Below are positions 26,552-34,419 of a DNA stretch of 64,000 nt, piece by piece. The DNA is from Prevotella sp. UBA2850. GTDB taxonomy: Bacteria; Bacteroidota; Bacteroidia; Bacteroidales; Bacteroidaceae. A program made the position numbers and the translations under genes. Where the stretch lies: contig DEFO01000008.1 of assembly GCA_002350805.1 (NCBI GenBank), positions 1-64,000 of the forward strand, written 5' to 3'. Numbering within the stretch: position 1 is the stretch's first letter; every line of letters begins with the position of its first letter. The notes beneath the pieces are model-generated. The model did not search any database and was not told the origin of the DNA. It worked only from the letters and a program-made list of their open reading frames with translations.

Positions 26552-28458
26552 GACAGCCTAACTTCCATCAGCGCGGACCGGGCGGACATGCTCAGGCTGG
26601 CTTCCAGAAAGTAGACAAGCAGAAACGCCAGATATTATGGCGGCTCACGCAATATGTGCTGAAGAACTATAAGTTCTCTTGTCTGGCCGTCATGGCCTGC
26701 ATCGCCATCTCTAGCGTCACCACGCTGGCTTCCACCCTGTTCACACGTACCTTGATAGACGATTATATCGTGCCGCTGACACAGGTCGACAATCCTGAAT
26801 ATGCCTCTTTGGCACAGGCTTTGTTCAAACTGGGTATCATTTTGCTGTTTGGCGTCATCTGCTCGTACACCTACAACCGCCTGATGATTAATGTCAGCCA
26901 GGGCACCCTGTTGCGCCTGCGCAAGAGTCTCTTCGAGCACATGGAGAAACTCCCCATCAGCTACTTCGACTCCCGTTCGCATGGCGACGTGATGTCGACC
27001 TACACCAACGATGTCGACACGTTGCGCCAGATGATAGGCTCCAGTCTGCCGCAGGTGTTCAACAGCATCATCTCGCTCGTGGTTACCTTTGCCTCGATGG
27101 TCGTACTGAGCATCCCTCTCACCTTGGTCAGCATCGTCATGGCCGTCGTCATGATGTTCACTACCACGAAACTGGGTAAGCGTTCAAGGGCCTTCTTCAA
27201 GACACAGCAACTGAAACTGGCCGAGGTGAATGGGTTTGTCGAGGAGATGATGACCGGACAGAAAGTGGTGAAGGTGTTCTGCCATGAGGAGAAAGCCATC
27301 GAACAGTTCGAACTCATCAACGAAGAGTTGCGCAGCAGCAACTATAATGCCAATAAGATAGCCAACATCGTGATGCCCGTAAACGGTAATCTGGGCAACC
27401 TTGGCTATGTGCTCATCGCCGTGGTCGGTGCCACCGTCGCCCTCTCTGCCGCTAGTGACTCTTCACTCGTTTCCCACCTCTCTTTGGGTACCATCGTGGC
27501 CTTCCTGACGCTGAACAAGAGTTTCACGCAACCCATCTCGCACATCAGCCAGCAAATCAACAGCGTGCTGAACGCCTCGGTAGGTGCCGAGCGTGTGTTC
27601 AACCTCATGGATGCAGAACCTGAGACCGACGAAGGACACTGGGTGATGGACAATGGCAGTTGGGTCAAACCCGAAAAGAACGCATCCTCTTCAACTCCCA
27701 ATTCACCCTCTTCAACTCCCATCCGTGGTGATGTAGACTTTAAGGGTGTTGATTTCAGCTATGTGCCTGAGAAACAGGTGCTCTTCGATATCGACATCAA
27801 TACCAATCCAGGTCAGAAGATTGCCTTCGTGGGAGGTACAGGAGCCGGAAAAACCACCGTCATCAACCTCATCAACCGCTTCTACGACGTGCAGAAAGGG
27901 CGTATCCTGTTCGATGGTATCCCCATCAATGATATCCGCAAGTCCGACTTGCGCCGCAGCCTCGGCATGGTGTTGCAGGAGACCCATCTCTTCACAGGTA
28001 CTGTGCTCGACAATATCCGTTACGGCCGACTCGACGCCACCGATGAGGAATGCCGTGAGGCCGCCCGTCTTGTGGGAGCCGACGATTTCATCCGCCGTTT
28101 GGCCAATGGCTATCAGACCATGCTCAGCGGCGACGGCGGCAATCTGAGTCAGGGAGAACGGCAGTTGCTGGCTATTGCCCGTGCTGCTATTGCCAACCCG
28201 CCTGTGCTCATCCTCGATGAAGCTACCTCGAGCATCGATACTCGCACCGAGACTCTTGTCCAGCGGGGCATGGATTCACTGATGAAGGGCCGCACTACCT
28301 TTGTCATTGCCCATCGGCTGTCGACGGTGCGCAACTCCGACATCATCAACGTGATGGATCATGGGCGCATCATAGAGCAAGGCAACCACGAACAGCTCTT
28401 GGCGCTGAAAGGCAAGTATTATCAACTGTATACCGGCGATGATACCATGCTGAAATAG
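26548..28458 (+). CDS. ABC exporter subunit B, with canonical ATP site
   Basis: A 636-residue half-transporter partner of the previous gene. A basic N-terminus leads into six membrane helices (about 30-330). The nucleotide-binding domain has Walker A GGTGAGKTT, the signature LSQGE, and Walker B LILDEATSS with the catalytic Glu present (D557-E558). Together the two subunits give one degenerate and one working ATPase site, as in TM287/288 and BmrCD-type exporters. Between membrane domain and NBD (about 372-392) is a low-complexity linker rich in Ser, Thr, Pro and Asn, encoded by a 15-bp direct repeat (27686-27721). A perfect palindrome follows the gene. Confidence 0.88.
   Translation: MRQPNFHQRGPGGHAQAGFQKVDKQKRQILWRLTQYVLKNYKFSCLAVMACIAISSVTTLASTLFTRTLIDDYIVPLTQVDNPEYASLAQALFKLGIILLFGVICSYTYNRLMINVSQGTLLRLRKSLFEHMEKLPISYFDSRSHGDVMSTYTNDVDTLRQMIGSSLPQVFNSIISLVVTFASMVVLSIPLTLVSIVMAVVMMFTTTKLGKRSRAFFKTQQLKLAEVNGFVEEMMTGQKVVKVFCHEEKAIEQFELINEELRSSNYNANKIANIVMPVNGNLGNLGYVLIAVVGATVALSAASDSSLVSHLSLGTIVAFLTLNKSFTQPISHISQQINSVLNASVGAERVFNLMDAEPETDEGHWVMDNGSWVKPEKNASSSTPNSPSSTPIRGDVDFKGVDFSYVPEKQVLFDIDINTNPGQKIAFVGGTGAGKTTVINLINRFYDVQKGRILFDGIPINDIRKSDLRRSLGMVLQETHLFTGTVLDNIRYGRLDATDEECREAARLVGADDFIRRLANGYQTMLSGDGGNLSQGERQLLAIARAAIANPPVLILDEATSSIDTRTETLVQRGMDSLMKGRTTFVIAHRLSTVRNSDIINVMDHGRIIEQGNHEQLLALKGKYYQLYTGDDTMLK
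27686..27721. repeat. 15-bp direct repeat in the ABC linker
   Basis: CCTCTTCAACTCCCA occurs at 27686-27700 and again, unchanged, at 27707-27721. The period is 21 bases, so the repeats stay in frame and encode Ser-Ser-Thr-Pro-type residues. Confidence 0.8.
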
Positions 28459-28509
28459 ACATTCGCTTTTTGGAATGTAGATACTCTAGCCTTTGGGCAA
28501 AATATAGCA

Positions 28510-28551
28510 GAGTGGGGATTTTCCTGAATTGTTTAGGGAAAATCCCCACTC
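28510..28551. repeat. Perfect 15-bp inverted repeat
   Basis: GAGTGGGGATTTTCC (28510-28524) is complementary to 28537-28551 over all 15 bases, with a 12-base loop. It lies between the ABC operon and the next promoter. No T-run follows, so it is at best an atypical terminator; an operator or mobile palindrome is equally possible. Confidence 0.85.
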
Positions 28552-28568
28552 ACTTTAGGAATAATCCC

Positions 28569-28599
28569 TTGTGTAGCATACATAAAAGCATTACTTTTG
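28569..28599 (+). promoter_or_regulatory. Promoter of the small secreted protein gene
   Basis: TTG at 28569-28571 and TACTTTTG at 28592-28599 are spaced 20 bp apart. The leader to the start at 28636 would be about 30 bases. Confidence 0.6.
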
Positions 28600-28635
28600 C
28601 CATTGAAAACAAAACTAATGTTCAACCATATAACA

Positions 28636-29007
28636 ATGACGATTATGAAAAAGATGATGTTAACAATGGCAATGCTGATGACGATAGCCATCTCTGCCAG
28701 CGCAATGACATACCGTGAGGCTCGCAATTATGCCCGTGTGATGACCGATAGAATGGCTGTGGAGCTCCGTCTCACAGACCGTCAGTATCGTGAGGTTTAT
28801 AACATTAACTACCGGTATGTGGAAAGTCCCGTGATGAAAGACCGTGCCTTGAGACAAGTGCTCTCCGTGCGCCAGTACGACAAATATATGATGCTCTATC
28901 GTGCACCAATGGCCTCCAGGCATCGTACTGTGGTGGTGAGGGGTAACAAGCACGTTCATCATGCACCTGCTGCCGCTCATCGTGCAAGAGTCTACACCCG
29001 TTGGTGA
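28636..29007 (+). CDS. Small secreted protein with Spy/LTxxQ-like segment
   Basis: A protein of about 123 residues with a Met-rich signal peptide ending near ISASAM; ATG at 28645 is an alternative start. The mature part contains LRLTDRQYREVYNINYRY, resembling the LTxxQ helices of Spy/CpxP-like periplasmic proteins and similar small Bacteroidetes proteins. The tail is rich in His and Arg (KHVHHAPAAAHRARVYTRW). It has its own promoter and terminator. A periplasmic stress or metal-related role is only a guess from these features. Confidence 0.6.
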   Translation: MTIMKKMMLTMAMLMTIAISASAMTYREARNYARVMTDRMAVELRLTDRQYREVYNINYRYVESPVMKDRALRQVLSVRQYDKYMMLYRAPMASRHRTVVVRGNKHVHHAPAAAHRARVYTRW

Positions 29008-29091
29008 GTAGCGAGCCGGCTGACGACTGTTCCATAATTCTGATTATATACCTTCGCGCAAGTGAAGTCCTTGATTGTCAAAGTCTAACAG

Positions 29092-29117
29092 GCGGGGCAC
29101 GGGTTGCCCCGCTTTTT
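29092..29117 (+). terminator. Rho-independent terminator
   Basis: GCGGGGCA (29092-29099) pairs perfectly with TGCCCCGC (29105-29112), followed by five T. It ends the small secreted protein gene. Confidence 0.92.
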
Positions 29118-29169
29118 CTATGGCCACTTAAGTTGAGTGAGAATTGACAGATAGCTCTTCCGTAAATCC

Positions 29170-29240
29170 AAAGGGCTCCTTTAGCTGACTAGAGGGCATG
29201 ATTACGCCCGTAAAGGAGCACTTTAGCTGATGCAAAGGGC
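29170..29240. repeat. Nested direct and inverted repeats
   Basis: GCTCCTTTA (29175-29183) is complementary to TAAAGGAGC (29211-29219). CTTTAGCTGA occurs at 29079+100 (29179-29188) and again at 29221-29230, and AAAGGGC flanks both ends (29170-29176, 29234-29240). The unit is palindromic and partly duplicated. Apart from this repeat, the terminators on either side account for most of the 29008-29339 gap. Confidence 0.65.
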
Positions 29241-29263
29241 ATCTTTGAAAATGCGAATGTAAT

Positions 29264-29304
29264 GACACGAAAAAGAGACGAAAGGCAAGTGCCTCCGTCT
29301 CTTT
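29264..29304 (-). terminator. Terminator of the serine dehydratase gene
   Basis: On the minus strand AAAGAGACG pairs with CGTCTCTTT (29272-29280 with 29296-29304) and is followed by further T. It lies 36 bases beyond the minus-strand stop. Confidence 0.7.
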
Positions 29305-29339
29305 ATCTTATTCATTTATGATCTCTTGTTGATGTTAGC

Positions 29340-30542
29340 TTAAGGATGCTTATACTCTTTAGCAATGCCTCCCTCTGCAGTCTCTTTGTAGAGCGAAGGT
29401 ATGTCATGACCCGTCTGCTTCATGACGCGTACCACCTGGTCGTAGCTGACGCGGTGGACTCCGTCGGAGAAGGCTGCATAGAGGTTGGAATCGAGGGCTC
29501 GGCAGGCTGCAAAGGCGTTGCGCTCGATGCAAGGTATCTGCACGAGACCGCAAACAGGGTCGCAGGTCATGCCCAGATGGTGCTCAAGTCCCATTTCAGC
29601 AGCATATTCAATCTGTGAGGGTGCTCCGCCGAACAGTTGGCAGGCTGCGGCTGAGGCCATGGCGCATGCCACACCCACTTCGCCCTGACAGCCTACTTCG
29701 GCACCGCTGATGGATGCGTTGTGCTTGGCTATATTGCCAATGAGACCGGCAGTGGCAAGTGCATGGAGGATACGGCGCTCGGAGAACTGATGGCCTTTCC
29801 ACAGATGATAGAGCACGCCAGGCAGCACACCGCTCGAACCGCAGGTGGGAGCGGTGACAATGGTGCCGCCGCAGGCATTCTCCTCACTGACAGCCAGTGC
29901 ATAGGCGAACACAAGACCACGCGACTGCAGCGACGGTTTATAGCCTGTGGCTTTCACATAATACTTGGTGGCCTTGCGGGGCAGGTTCAGAATGCCAGGC
30001 AATACACTCTCGTGATCGAGACCACGCTCGACAGAGTCTTTCATGGTGTTCCACACCTGCTGCAGATAGTCCCAGATGTCATCGTCCTCGCATTTGTCGA
30101 CATATTCCCAGAACCCGCGGCCGTAGCGCTCGCACCAGGTGAGAATCTCGGTGAGCGAGTTCATATCGTAGATATCGGGCGTGTTGAGCGAACTGTCGTA
30201 TTCGCCCTCAGAGAGTGCGCCGCCGCCAACACTGTAGACGGTCCACTCGTTGGTGTGGTCGGGGTAGAACGCCTTGAACTTCATGCCATTGGGGTGGAAA
30301 GGCAGGAAGACGGTGGGCTCCCATATAATGTTGACGGGTGCCACCGGCTGCAAGGCATCGATAATGGCAACGTCGGTCATGTGGCCCTTTCCAGTAGCTG
30401 CAAGACTACCGTAAAGGGTTACCTCGAACGATTCAGCCTGTGGGTTACGTTGGAGAAAGATATTGGCTGCGCGGTGGGGTCCCATGGTATGGCTGCTTGA
30501 GGGACCACGTCCGATTTTGAATAGCTCTTTGATGGATTTCAT
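29340..30542 (-). CDS. sdaA: L-serine ammonia-lyase (iron-sulfur, single chain)
   Basis: A 400-residue enzyme that converts L-serine to pyruvate and ammonia. The start at 30542 gives MKSIKELFKIGRGPSSSHT, with the family's substrate-site motif GPSSSHTMGP. Iron-sulfur ligands are seen in the C-terminal part: APTCGSSG, GCQGEVGVA and MTCDPVCGLVQIPC. Both the beta and alpha parts are present in one chain, as in many anaerobes. It lies 68 bases after a GH28 gene on the same strand. No clear promoter is seen between them, so the two may share a transcript although their functions look unrelated. Confidence 0.92.
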   Translation of the reverse strand: MKSIKELFKIGRGPSSSHTMGPHRAANIFLQRNPQAESFEVTLYGSLAATGKGHMTDVAIIDALQPVAPVNIIWEPTVFLPFHPNGMKFKAFYPDHTNEWTVYSVGGGALSEGEYDSSLNTPDIYDMNSLTEILTWCERYGRGFWEYVDKCEDDDIWDYLQQVWNTMKDSVERGLDHESVLPGILNLPRKATKYYVKATGYKPSLQSRGLVFAYALAVSEENACGGTIVTAPTCGSSGVLPGVLYHLWKGHQFSERRILHALATAGLIGNIAKHNASISGAEVGCQGEVGVACAMASAAACQLFGGAPSQIEYAAEMGLEHHLGMTCDPVCGLVQIPCIERNAFAACRALDSNLYAAFSDGVHRVSYDQVVRVMKQTGHDIPSLYKETAEGGIAKEYKHP

Positions 30543-30609
30543 AGGGTTTGGGATGTTGAATGTTTGTTGATGAAAGGACGACGGAGATGAAAATGAATGT
30601 ATCTGTAGA

Positions 30610-32010
30610 CTAGTTGTCGAAGGTGACAAAACGCACATTGTTGAGCTTAATGTCACAAGCGGCATCGATGTCTTTGTCCTTCTGTGTGTAGAAGATGGTG
30701 CTGTTGTCGATGGTGATATCGTGAATCATACCTGGCGCACCGTGAGCAGAGATGCCTGTCTTGGCTCCGCGGCATACGACATTACTGATATGTATGTCTT
30801 GGAAGTTGGGCACGAACTCGACCTTCTTTTGCTCTGTCTTAGTGGCTCCCACATGGTTGTCCCAGTAGGTGGTCTCGAAGACGATGGCCTGGTCTTTGAT
30901 GTCGTTCATTGTGATATTGCTGATGTAGATGTGCTCGGTGGTTCCGCCGCGGCCGATGGAACTCTTGAAGCGCAGTCCGGTATCTGTGCCACTGAATGTA
31001 TTGTTGCGCACCACAATGTTTTTCATTCCGCCCGAGAACTCTGAACCGATGACAAATCCACCGTGGGCGTGATAGACGGTATTGTCCTCGATGAGGATAT
31101 CCTCGCACGGACCGTCCTTTAGCGCAGCCTGACCAGCACCGCCTTTCATGCAGATACCATCGTCACCGGCATCGATGACATTGTTGACAATGAGCACAGT
31201 CTTGCACTGTCCGATATCGATAGCATCACCATTTTGGGCGTTCCATGGGCAACGGGCTGTGATGCCGTCGATGATGACATTGCGGCAGCGTTGCGGTACG
31301 AAGTGAAATTTAGGCGAGTTCTGCAGGGTGACGCCCTGGATGAGCAAATTCTCGCAGTCAGTGATGCGTACGAGATGTGTGCGCATGCGCTCTTGGGCCT
31401 CGTAGGTGTCGGCGATGTTGGACTGATGCTTCAGATTAAAGGGGTACCACAACGAACCGTCCTCCACGACGGTTCCTCCCATGGCCATAAACTGGCCCCA
31501 CTCGGTGCTGCTGACCTTGCTACGCTTGACGGGGCGCCACCATTTGCCATTGCCGTCGATGGTGCCTTCGCCTGTGATGCTGATGTTCTTACGCTTGCTG
31601 GCAGAGATGAGTGGGGTAGCGCGGTTTTCCTTGGCTCCCGTCTTGCTGTCGGTCTTCAGATGCTGGCTTCTGTCGGGTGTGGCCATGATGATGGCATGGC
31701 GCTCCAAATGCAGGTCCATGTTGTCTTTCAGCGAGATGAGCCCAGTCATATAGATGCCGGCAGGCACCACCAGATGACCTCCACCTATATTATTAATAGC
31801 GCTGATAGCCTTTCTGAAGGCTTCTGTGTTGTCAGTCACACCGTCGCCTTTGCCACCAAAGTCGGTGATAGACACTTGATATTCTGGAATCTGGGGTAGG
31901 GTGACCTGCGTCATACTTACGGGTAGGTCTTTGTAGTATTTGGTATAGTCGTTGGCTTGCATAGCGATGGCTATGGCAAGGACTAACATGGTTACAATCG
32001 TTCTTCTCAT
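30610..32010 (-). CDS. GH28 polygalacturonase-family enzyme
   Basis: A 466-residue secreted protein with a short signal peptide (MRRTIVTMLVLAIAIAMQA). The right-handed beta-helix of GH28 is shown by the ordered motifs NGDAIDIG, DAGDDGICMKGG, HGGFVIGSE and a later RFKSS, corresponding to the family's NTD, DD, GHG and RIK sites. The family hydrolyses alpha-galacturonic acid links in pectin. N-terminal GGKGDGVTDNTEAF is the usual helix start. It stands alone next to serine dehydratase, away from the larger pectin cluster at 37598-50890. Endo or exo action cannot be decided by eye. Confidence 0.88.
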   Translation of the reverse strand: MRRTIVTMLVLAIAIAMQANDYTKYYKDLPVSMTQVTLPQIPEYQVSITDFGGKGDGVTDNTEAFRKAISAINNIGGGHLVVPAGIYMTGLISLKDNMDLHLERHAIIMATPDRSQHLKTDSKTGAKENRATPLISASKRKNISITGEGTIDGNGKWWRPVKRSKVSSTEWGQFMAMGGTVVEDGSLWYPFNLKHQSNIADTYEAQERMRTHLVRITDCENLLIQGVTLQNSPKFHFVPQRCRNVIIDGITARCPWNAQNGDAIDIGQCKTVLIVNNVIDAGDDGICMKGGAGQAALKDGPCEDILIEDNTVYHAHGGFVIGSEFSGGMKNIVVRNNTFSGTDTGLRFKSSIGRGGTTEHIYISNITMNDIKDQAIVFETTYWDNHVGATKTEQKKVEFVPNFQDIHISNVVCRGAKTGISAHGAPGMIHDITIDNSTIFYTQKDKDIDAACDIKLNNVRFVTFDN

Positions 32011-32115
32011 AGGTCTGATTAGTTTTAGTTTGTATTCATTTTAGCTGTTTCTTGTTTTGCCTCATACAACTCCATACATGCGTTTTATTGAGAGGGTTCT
32101 GTTTTAGATAAAAGG

Positions 32116-32146
32116 AAACCCGGCTCCACAAGGGAAAACCGGGCTA
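32116..32146 (-). terminator. Terminator after tRNA-Phe
   Basis: On the minus strand CCCGG pairs with CCGGG around a 15-base loop (32119-32143), followed by TTT and CCTTTTA. It begins 14 bases after the tRNA end. Confidence 0.55.
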
Positions 32147-32159
32147 ATGAAAGGAGGAG

Positions 32160-32232
32160 TGGTACCTCCAGGAATCGAACCGGGGACACACGGATTTTCA
32201 GTCCGATGCTCTACCAACTGAGCTAAGGCACC
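32160..32232 (-). tRNA. tRNA-Phe (GAA)
   Basis: The minus strand folds as a 73-base tRNA. Acceptor arm GGTGCCT pairs with AGGTACC (one G-U), the D-arm is TAGCTCAGTTGGTAGAGC, and the anticodon loop CTGAAAA gives anticodon GAA. The T-arm contains GGTTCGATTCC. The discriminator base is A and no CCA is encoded. Confidence 0.97.
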
Positions 32233-32251
32233 ATTTTGTTTTTTGCGACTG

Positions 32252-32259
32252 CAAAGGTA
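32252..32259 (-). promoter_or_regulatory. -7 box for tRNA-Phe
   Basis: On the minus strand TACCTTTG lies about 20 bases before the tRNA 5' end. No clear TTTG is found at the ideal upstream spacing. Confidence 0.5.
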
Positions 32260-32402
32260 ATGATTTTAATTGATATTTGGCTATTGCGCTCTGATAAATT
32301 GCTTTACGTTAACCTTTTTTAGCAAATTATCCTTTCTTTCGACACTTCTCCTACTGTCAATCCTAATGCATTATCTGTTGTCTGCCGCATTCTCATCTCC
32401 TT

Positions 32403-33470
32403 TTATCTCAGTGGGTTCCATCCCTGCGCCTTCAGCTCAAACTCCTGATCGTCGCGGGTTACCAGCATGCAGCCCAACTCTGGCTTGGTGATATGGCCAA
32501 TGAGTTTCACGTCGTCTACGTTTTGAATCTTCTCGTAATCGCCAATGGGAACCGTGAATAACAGTTCGTAGTCCTCGCCGCCATTCAGGGCGCAGGTGGT
32601 GACGTTCATGTTCATCTCCTCGGCCATGACGGCTGTTTGGTAGTCGATGGGTATATTCTTTTCAAATACACGACAGCCGCAATGGCTTTGTTTGCAGATG
32701 TGCATCAACTCGCTCGACAGCCCGTCGCTGATGTCCATCATGGCTGTAGGACGAATACCGGCCTCATGCAACCGCTGAATGATGTCGCCACGAGCCTCTG
32801 GCTTCAACTGGCGTTGCAACAGATACTCCTTGCCTGCAAAATCGGGTTGGAAATCGGGAATGGGATGCTGTGCCTCAGCTCCGGCAAACTTCTTTCGGTG
32901 CTCGTTAACCATTTGGTAGTAGACCGATTTCTCTCGTTCGAGTAGCTGCAGTCCCATATACGAGGCACCCAGGTCGCCCGAGACACAGATGAGGTCGGTC
33001 TCCTTGGCTCCGTTCCGATAAACAATGTCGGCTTTGGGAGCCTCGCCAATACAAGTAATGCTGATGGCCATGCCCGTGAACGACGAGGTGGTGTCGCCAC
33101 CTACAATGTCAATGCCCCATTTGTCGCAAGCCATGCGCAGGCCGCTGTAAAACAACTCGATGTCCTCGACCGTAAAACGTTTGCTGAGCGCCAGGCTGAC
33201 AGTCATCTGTCTGGGTGTGCCGTTCATGGCAAACACATCACTGATATTCACCATGGCCGACTTGTAGCCCAGATGTTGCATATCTATATAAGTAAGGTCG
33301 AAGTGGACACCCTCCATGAGCATGTCGGTGGTGACGAGTACTTCTTTGTCGGGATAATGGAGTACGGCGCAGTCGTCGCCCACGCCGTATATCGTACTTT
33401 CGTTTTTCTTCTCAATGTCTTTGGTCAGACGGTCAATCAGACCGAACTCCCCCAATTTTGCTATTTCCAT
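32403..33470 (-). CDS. thiL: Thiamine-monophosphate kinase
   Basis: A 355-residue enzyme that phosphorylates thiamine monophosphate to the active diphosphate in the cytoplasm. Family motifs are clear: GVGDDCAVL near the start, VTTDMLMEGVHFD, NISDVFAMNGTP, DIVGGDTTSS, GDLGASYMG, DISDGLSSEL and LNGGEDYELLF. The start at 33470 (MEIAKLGEFGLIDRL) matches the usual beginning; longer readings run into the gap. It is the last gene of the conserved-looking sppA-lpxK-PNP-thiL minus-strand set. Confidence 0.96.
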   Translation of the reverse strand: MEIAKLGEFGLIDRLTKDIEKKNESTIYGVGDDCAVLHYPDKEVLVTTDMLMEGVHFDLTYIDMQHLGYKSAMVNISDVFAMNGTPRQMTVSLALSKRFTVEDIELFYSGLRMACDKWGIDIVGGDTTSSFTGMAISITCIGEAPKADIVYRNGAKETDLICVSGDLGASYMGLQLLEREKSVYYQMVNEHRKKFAGAEAQHPIPDFQPDFAGKEYLLQRQLKPEARGDIIQRLHEAGIRPTAMMDISDGLSSELMHICKQSHCGCRVFEKNIPIDYQTAVMAEEMNMNVTTCALNGGEDYELLFTVPIGDYEKIQNVDDVKLIGHITKPELGCMLVTRDDQEFELKAQGWNPLR

Positions 33471-33609
33471 GTATATTTTGATAAGTGAGAGATGCTTCAG
33501 CGAACCCACCAAACGAAGCCCAATTGCGAAACGACGGATGGCTGGCCTCTTGCACCTCTGCACCGTTAACGATTACTGTTTTTTGTTGGATACAAAATAC
33601 CTTGACTGC

Positions 33610-34419
33610 TTAAATTCTTTTGACCAGTTCTTTCACGATCTCGGTCATCAGCGGCTGTGCACGATTGGCGGCCACCTGCACCTCCTCATGGCTCACTGCC
33701 ACAGGAACATCAAAGCCTCCGAGGTCGGTGATAACGCTGATGCCAAAAGTATCTATGCCGCAATGATGTGCTACAATCACTTCTGGTACGGTGCTCATGC
33801 CAATGGCATCGCCACCTAGCTTGCGGTACATGCGGTATTCAGCAGGTGTCTCGAATGTCGGGCCCTGCACACCCACGTAAACACCATGAACCACCCTGAT
33901 GCCTTTCTCCTGGGCTATCTGGTCGGCCTTTTCGACCAGGGCCTTGCTATAGGTCTCGTGCATATCGGGGAATCGCGGGCCTGTGGGGAAATTCTTGCCG
34001 CGCAGCGGATGCTCGGGGAACAAGTTGATATGGTCTGTGATAATCATCAGGTCGCCGATCTTAAATGTGTCGTTCATGCCGCCCGAGGCATTGCTCACAA
34101 TGAGTGTCTTGATGCCTAGTTCGTACATGACGCGTATGGGGAAGGTCACTTCCTTCATGCTCCATCCTTCATAGTAGTGGAATCGTCCTTGCATGGCAAG
34201 AATATCCACGCCGTCCAGTTTTCCGAAAATCAGTTTTCCGGCATGTCCCTCAACGGTAGACACAGGGAAATTGGGAATCTCATTGTACGGAAACTCGTAG
34301 GTGTCAGTTATTTCTGAAGCTAATTGTCCGAGGCCCGTTCCCAGTATGATGGCTGTCTTTGGGCTTGTGCTCATCCTTTGCTTTAACCAGGATGCTGTTT
34401 CTTGAATTTTTTCGTACAT
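33610..34419 (-). CDS. Purine nucleoside phosphorylase (PNP/MTAP family)
   Basis: A 269-residue cytoplasmic enzyme that splits purine nucleosides with phosphate for salvage. Motifs are ILGTGLGQLA (phosphate loop), EGHAGKL, GRFHYYEG, VSNASGGMN, GPTFETPAEYRM, GMSTVPEVIVA and ITDLGGF. The start MYEKIQETASW at 34419 is the usual beginning for this family and lies 116 bases inside the end of the upstream lpxK frame. The two are read in different frames, so this is a true overlap if both termini are right. Confidence 0.94.
   Translation of the reverse strand: MYEKIQETASWLKQRMSTSPKTAIILGTGLGQLASEITDTYEFPYNEIPNFPVSTVEGHAGKLIFGKLDGVDILAMQGRFHYYEGWSMKEVTFPIRVMYELGIKTLIVSNASGGMNDTFKIGDLMIITDHINLFPEHPLRGKNFPTGPRFPDMHETYSKALVEKADQIAQEKGIRVVHGVYVGVQGPTFETPAEYRMYRKLGGDAIGMSTVPEVIVAHHCGIDTFGISVITDLGGFDVPVAVSHEEVQVAANRAQPLMTEIVKELVKRI

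Noticed and set aside
29170..29240. CRISPR-like array
   Set aside because: Repeats are too short, only two copies, and palindromic with no regular spacers; no cas genes nearby.
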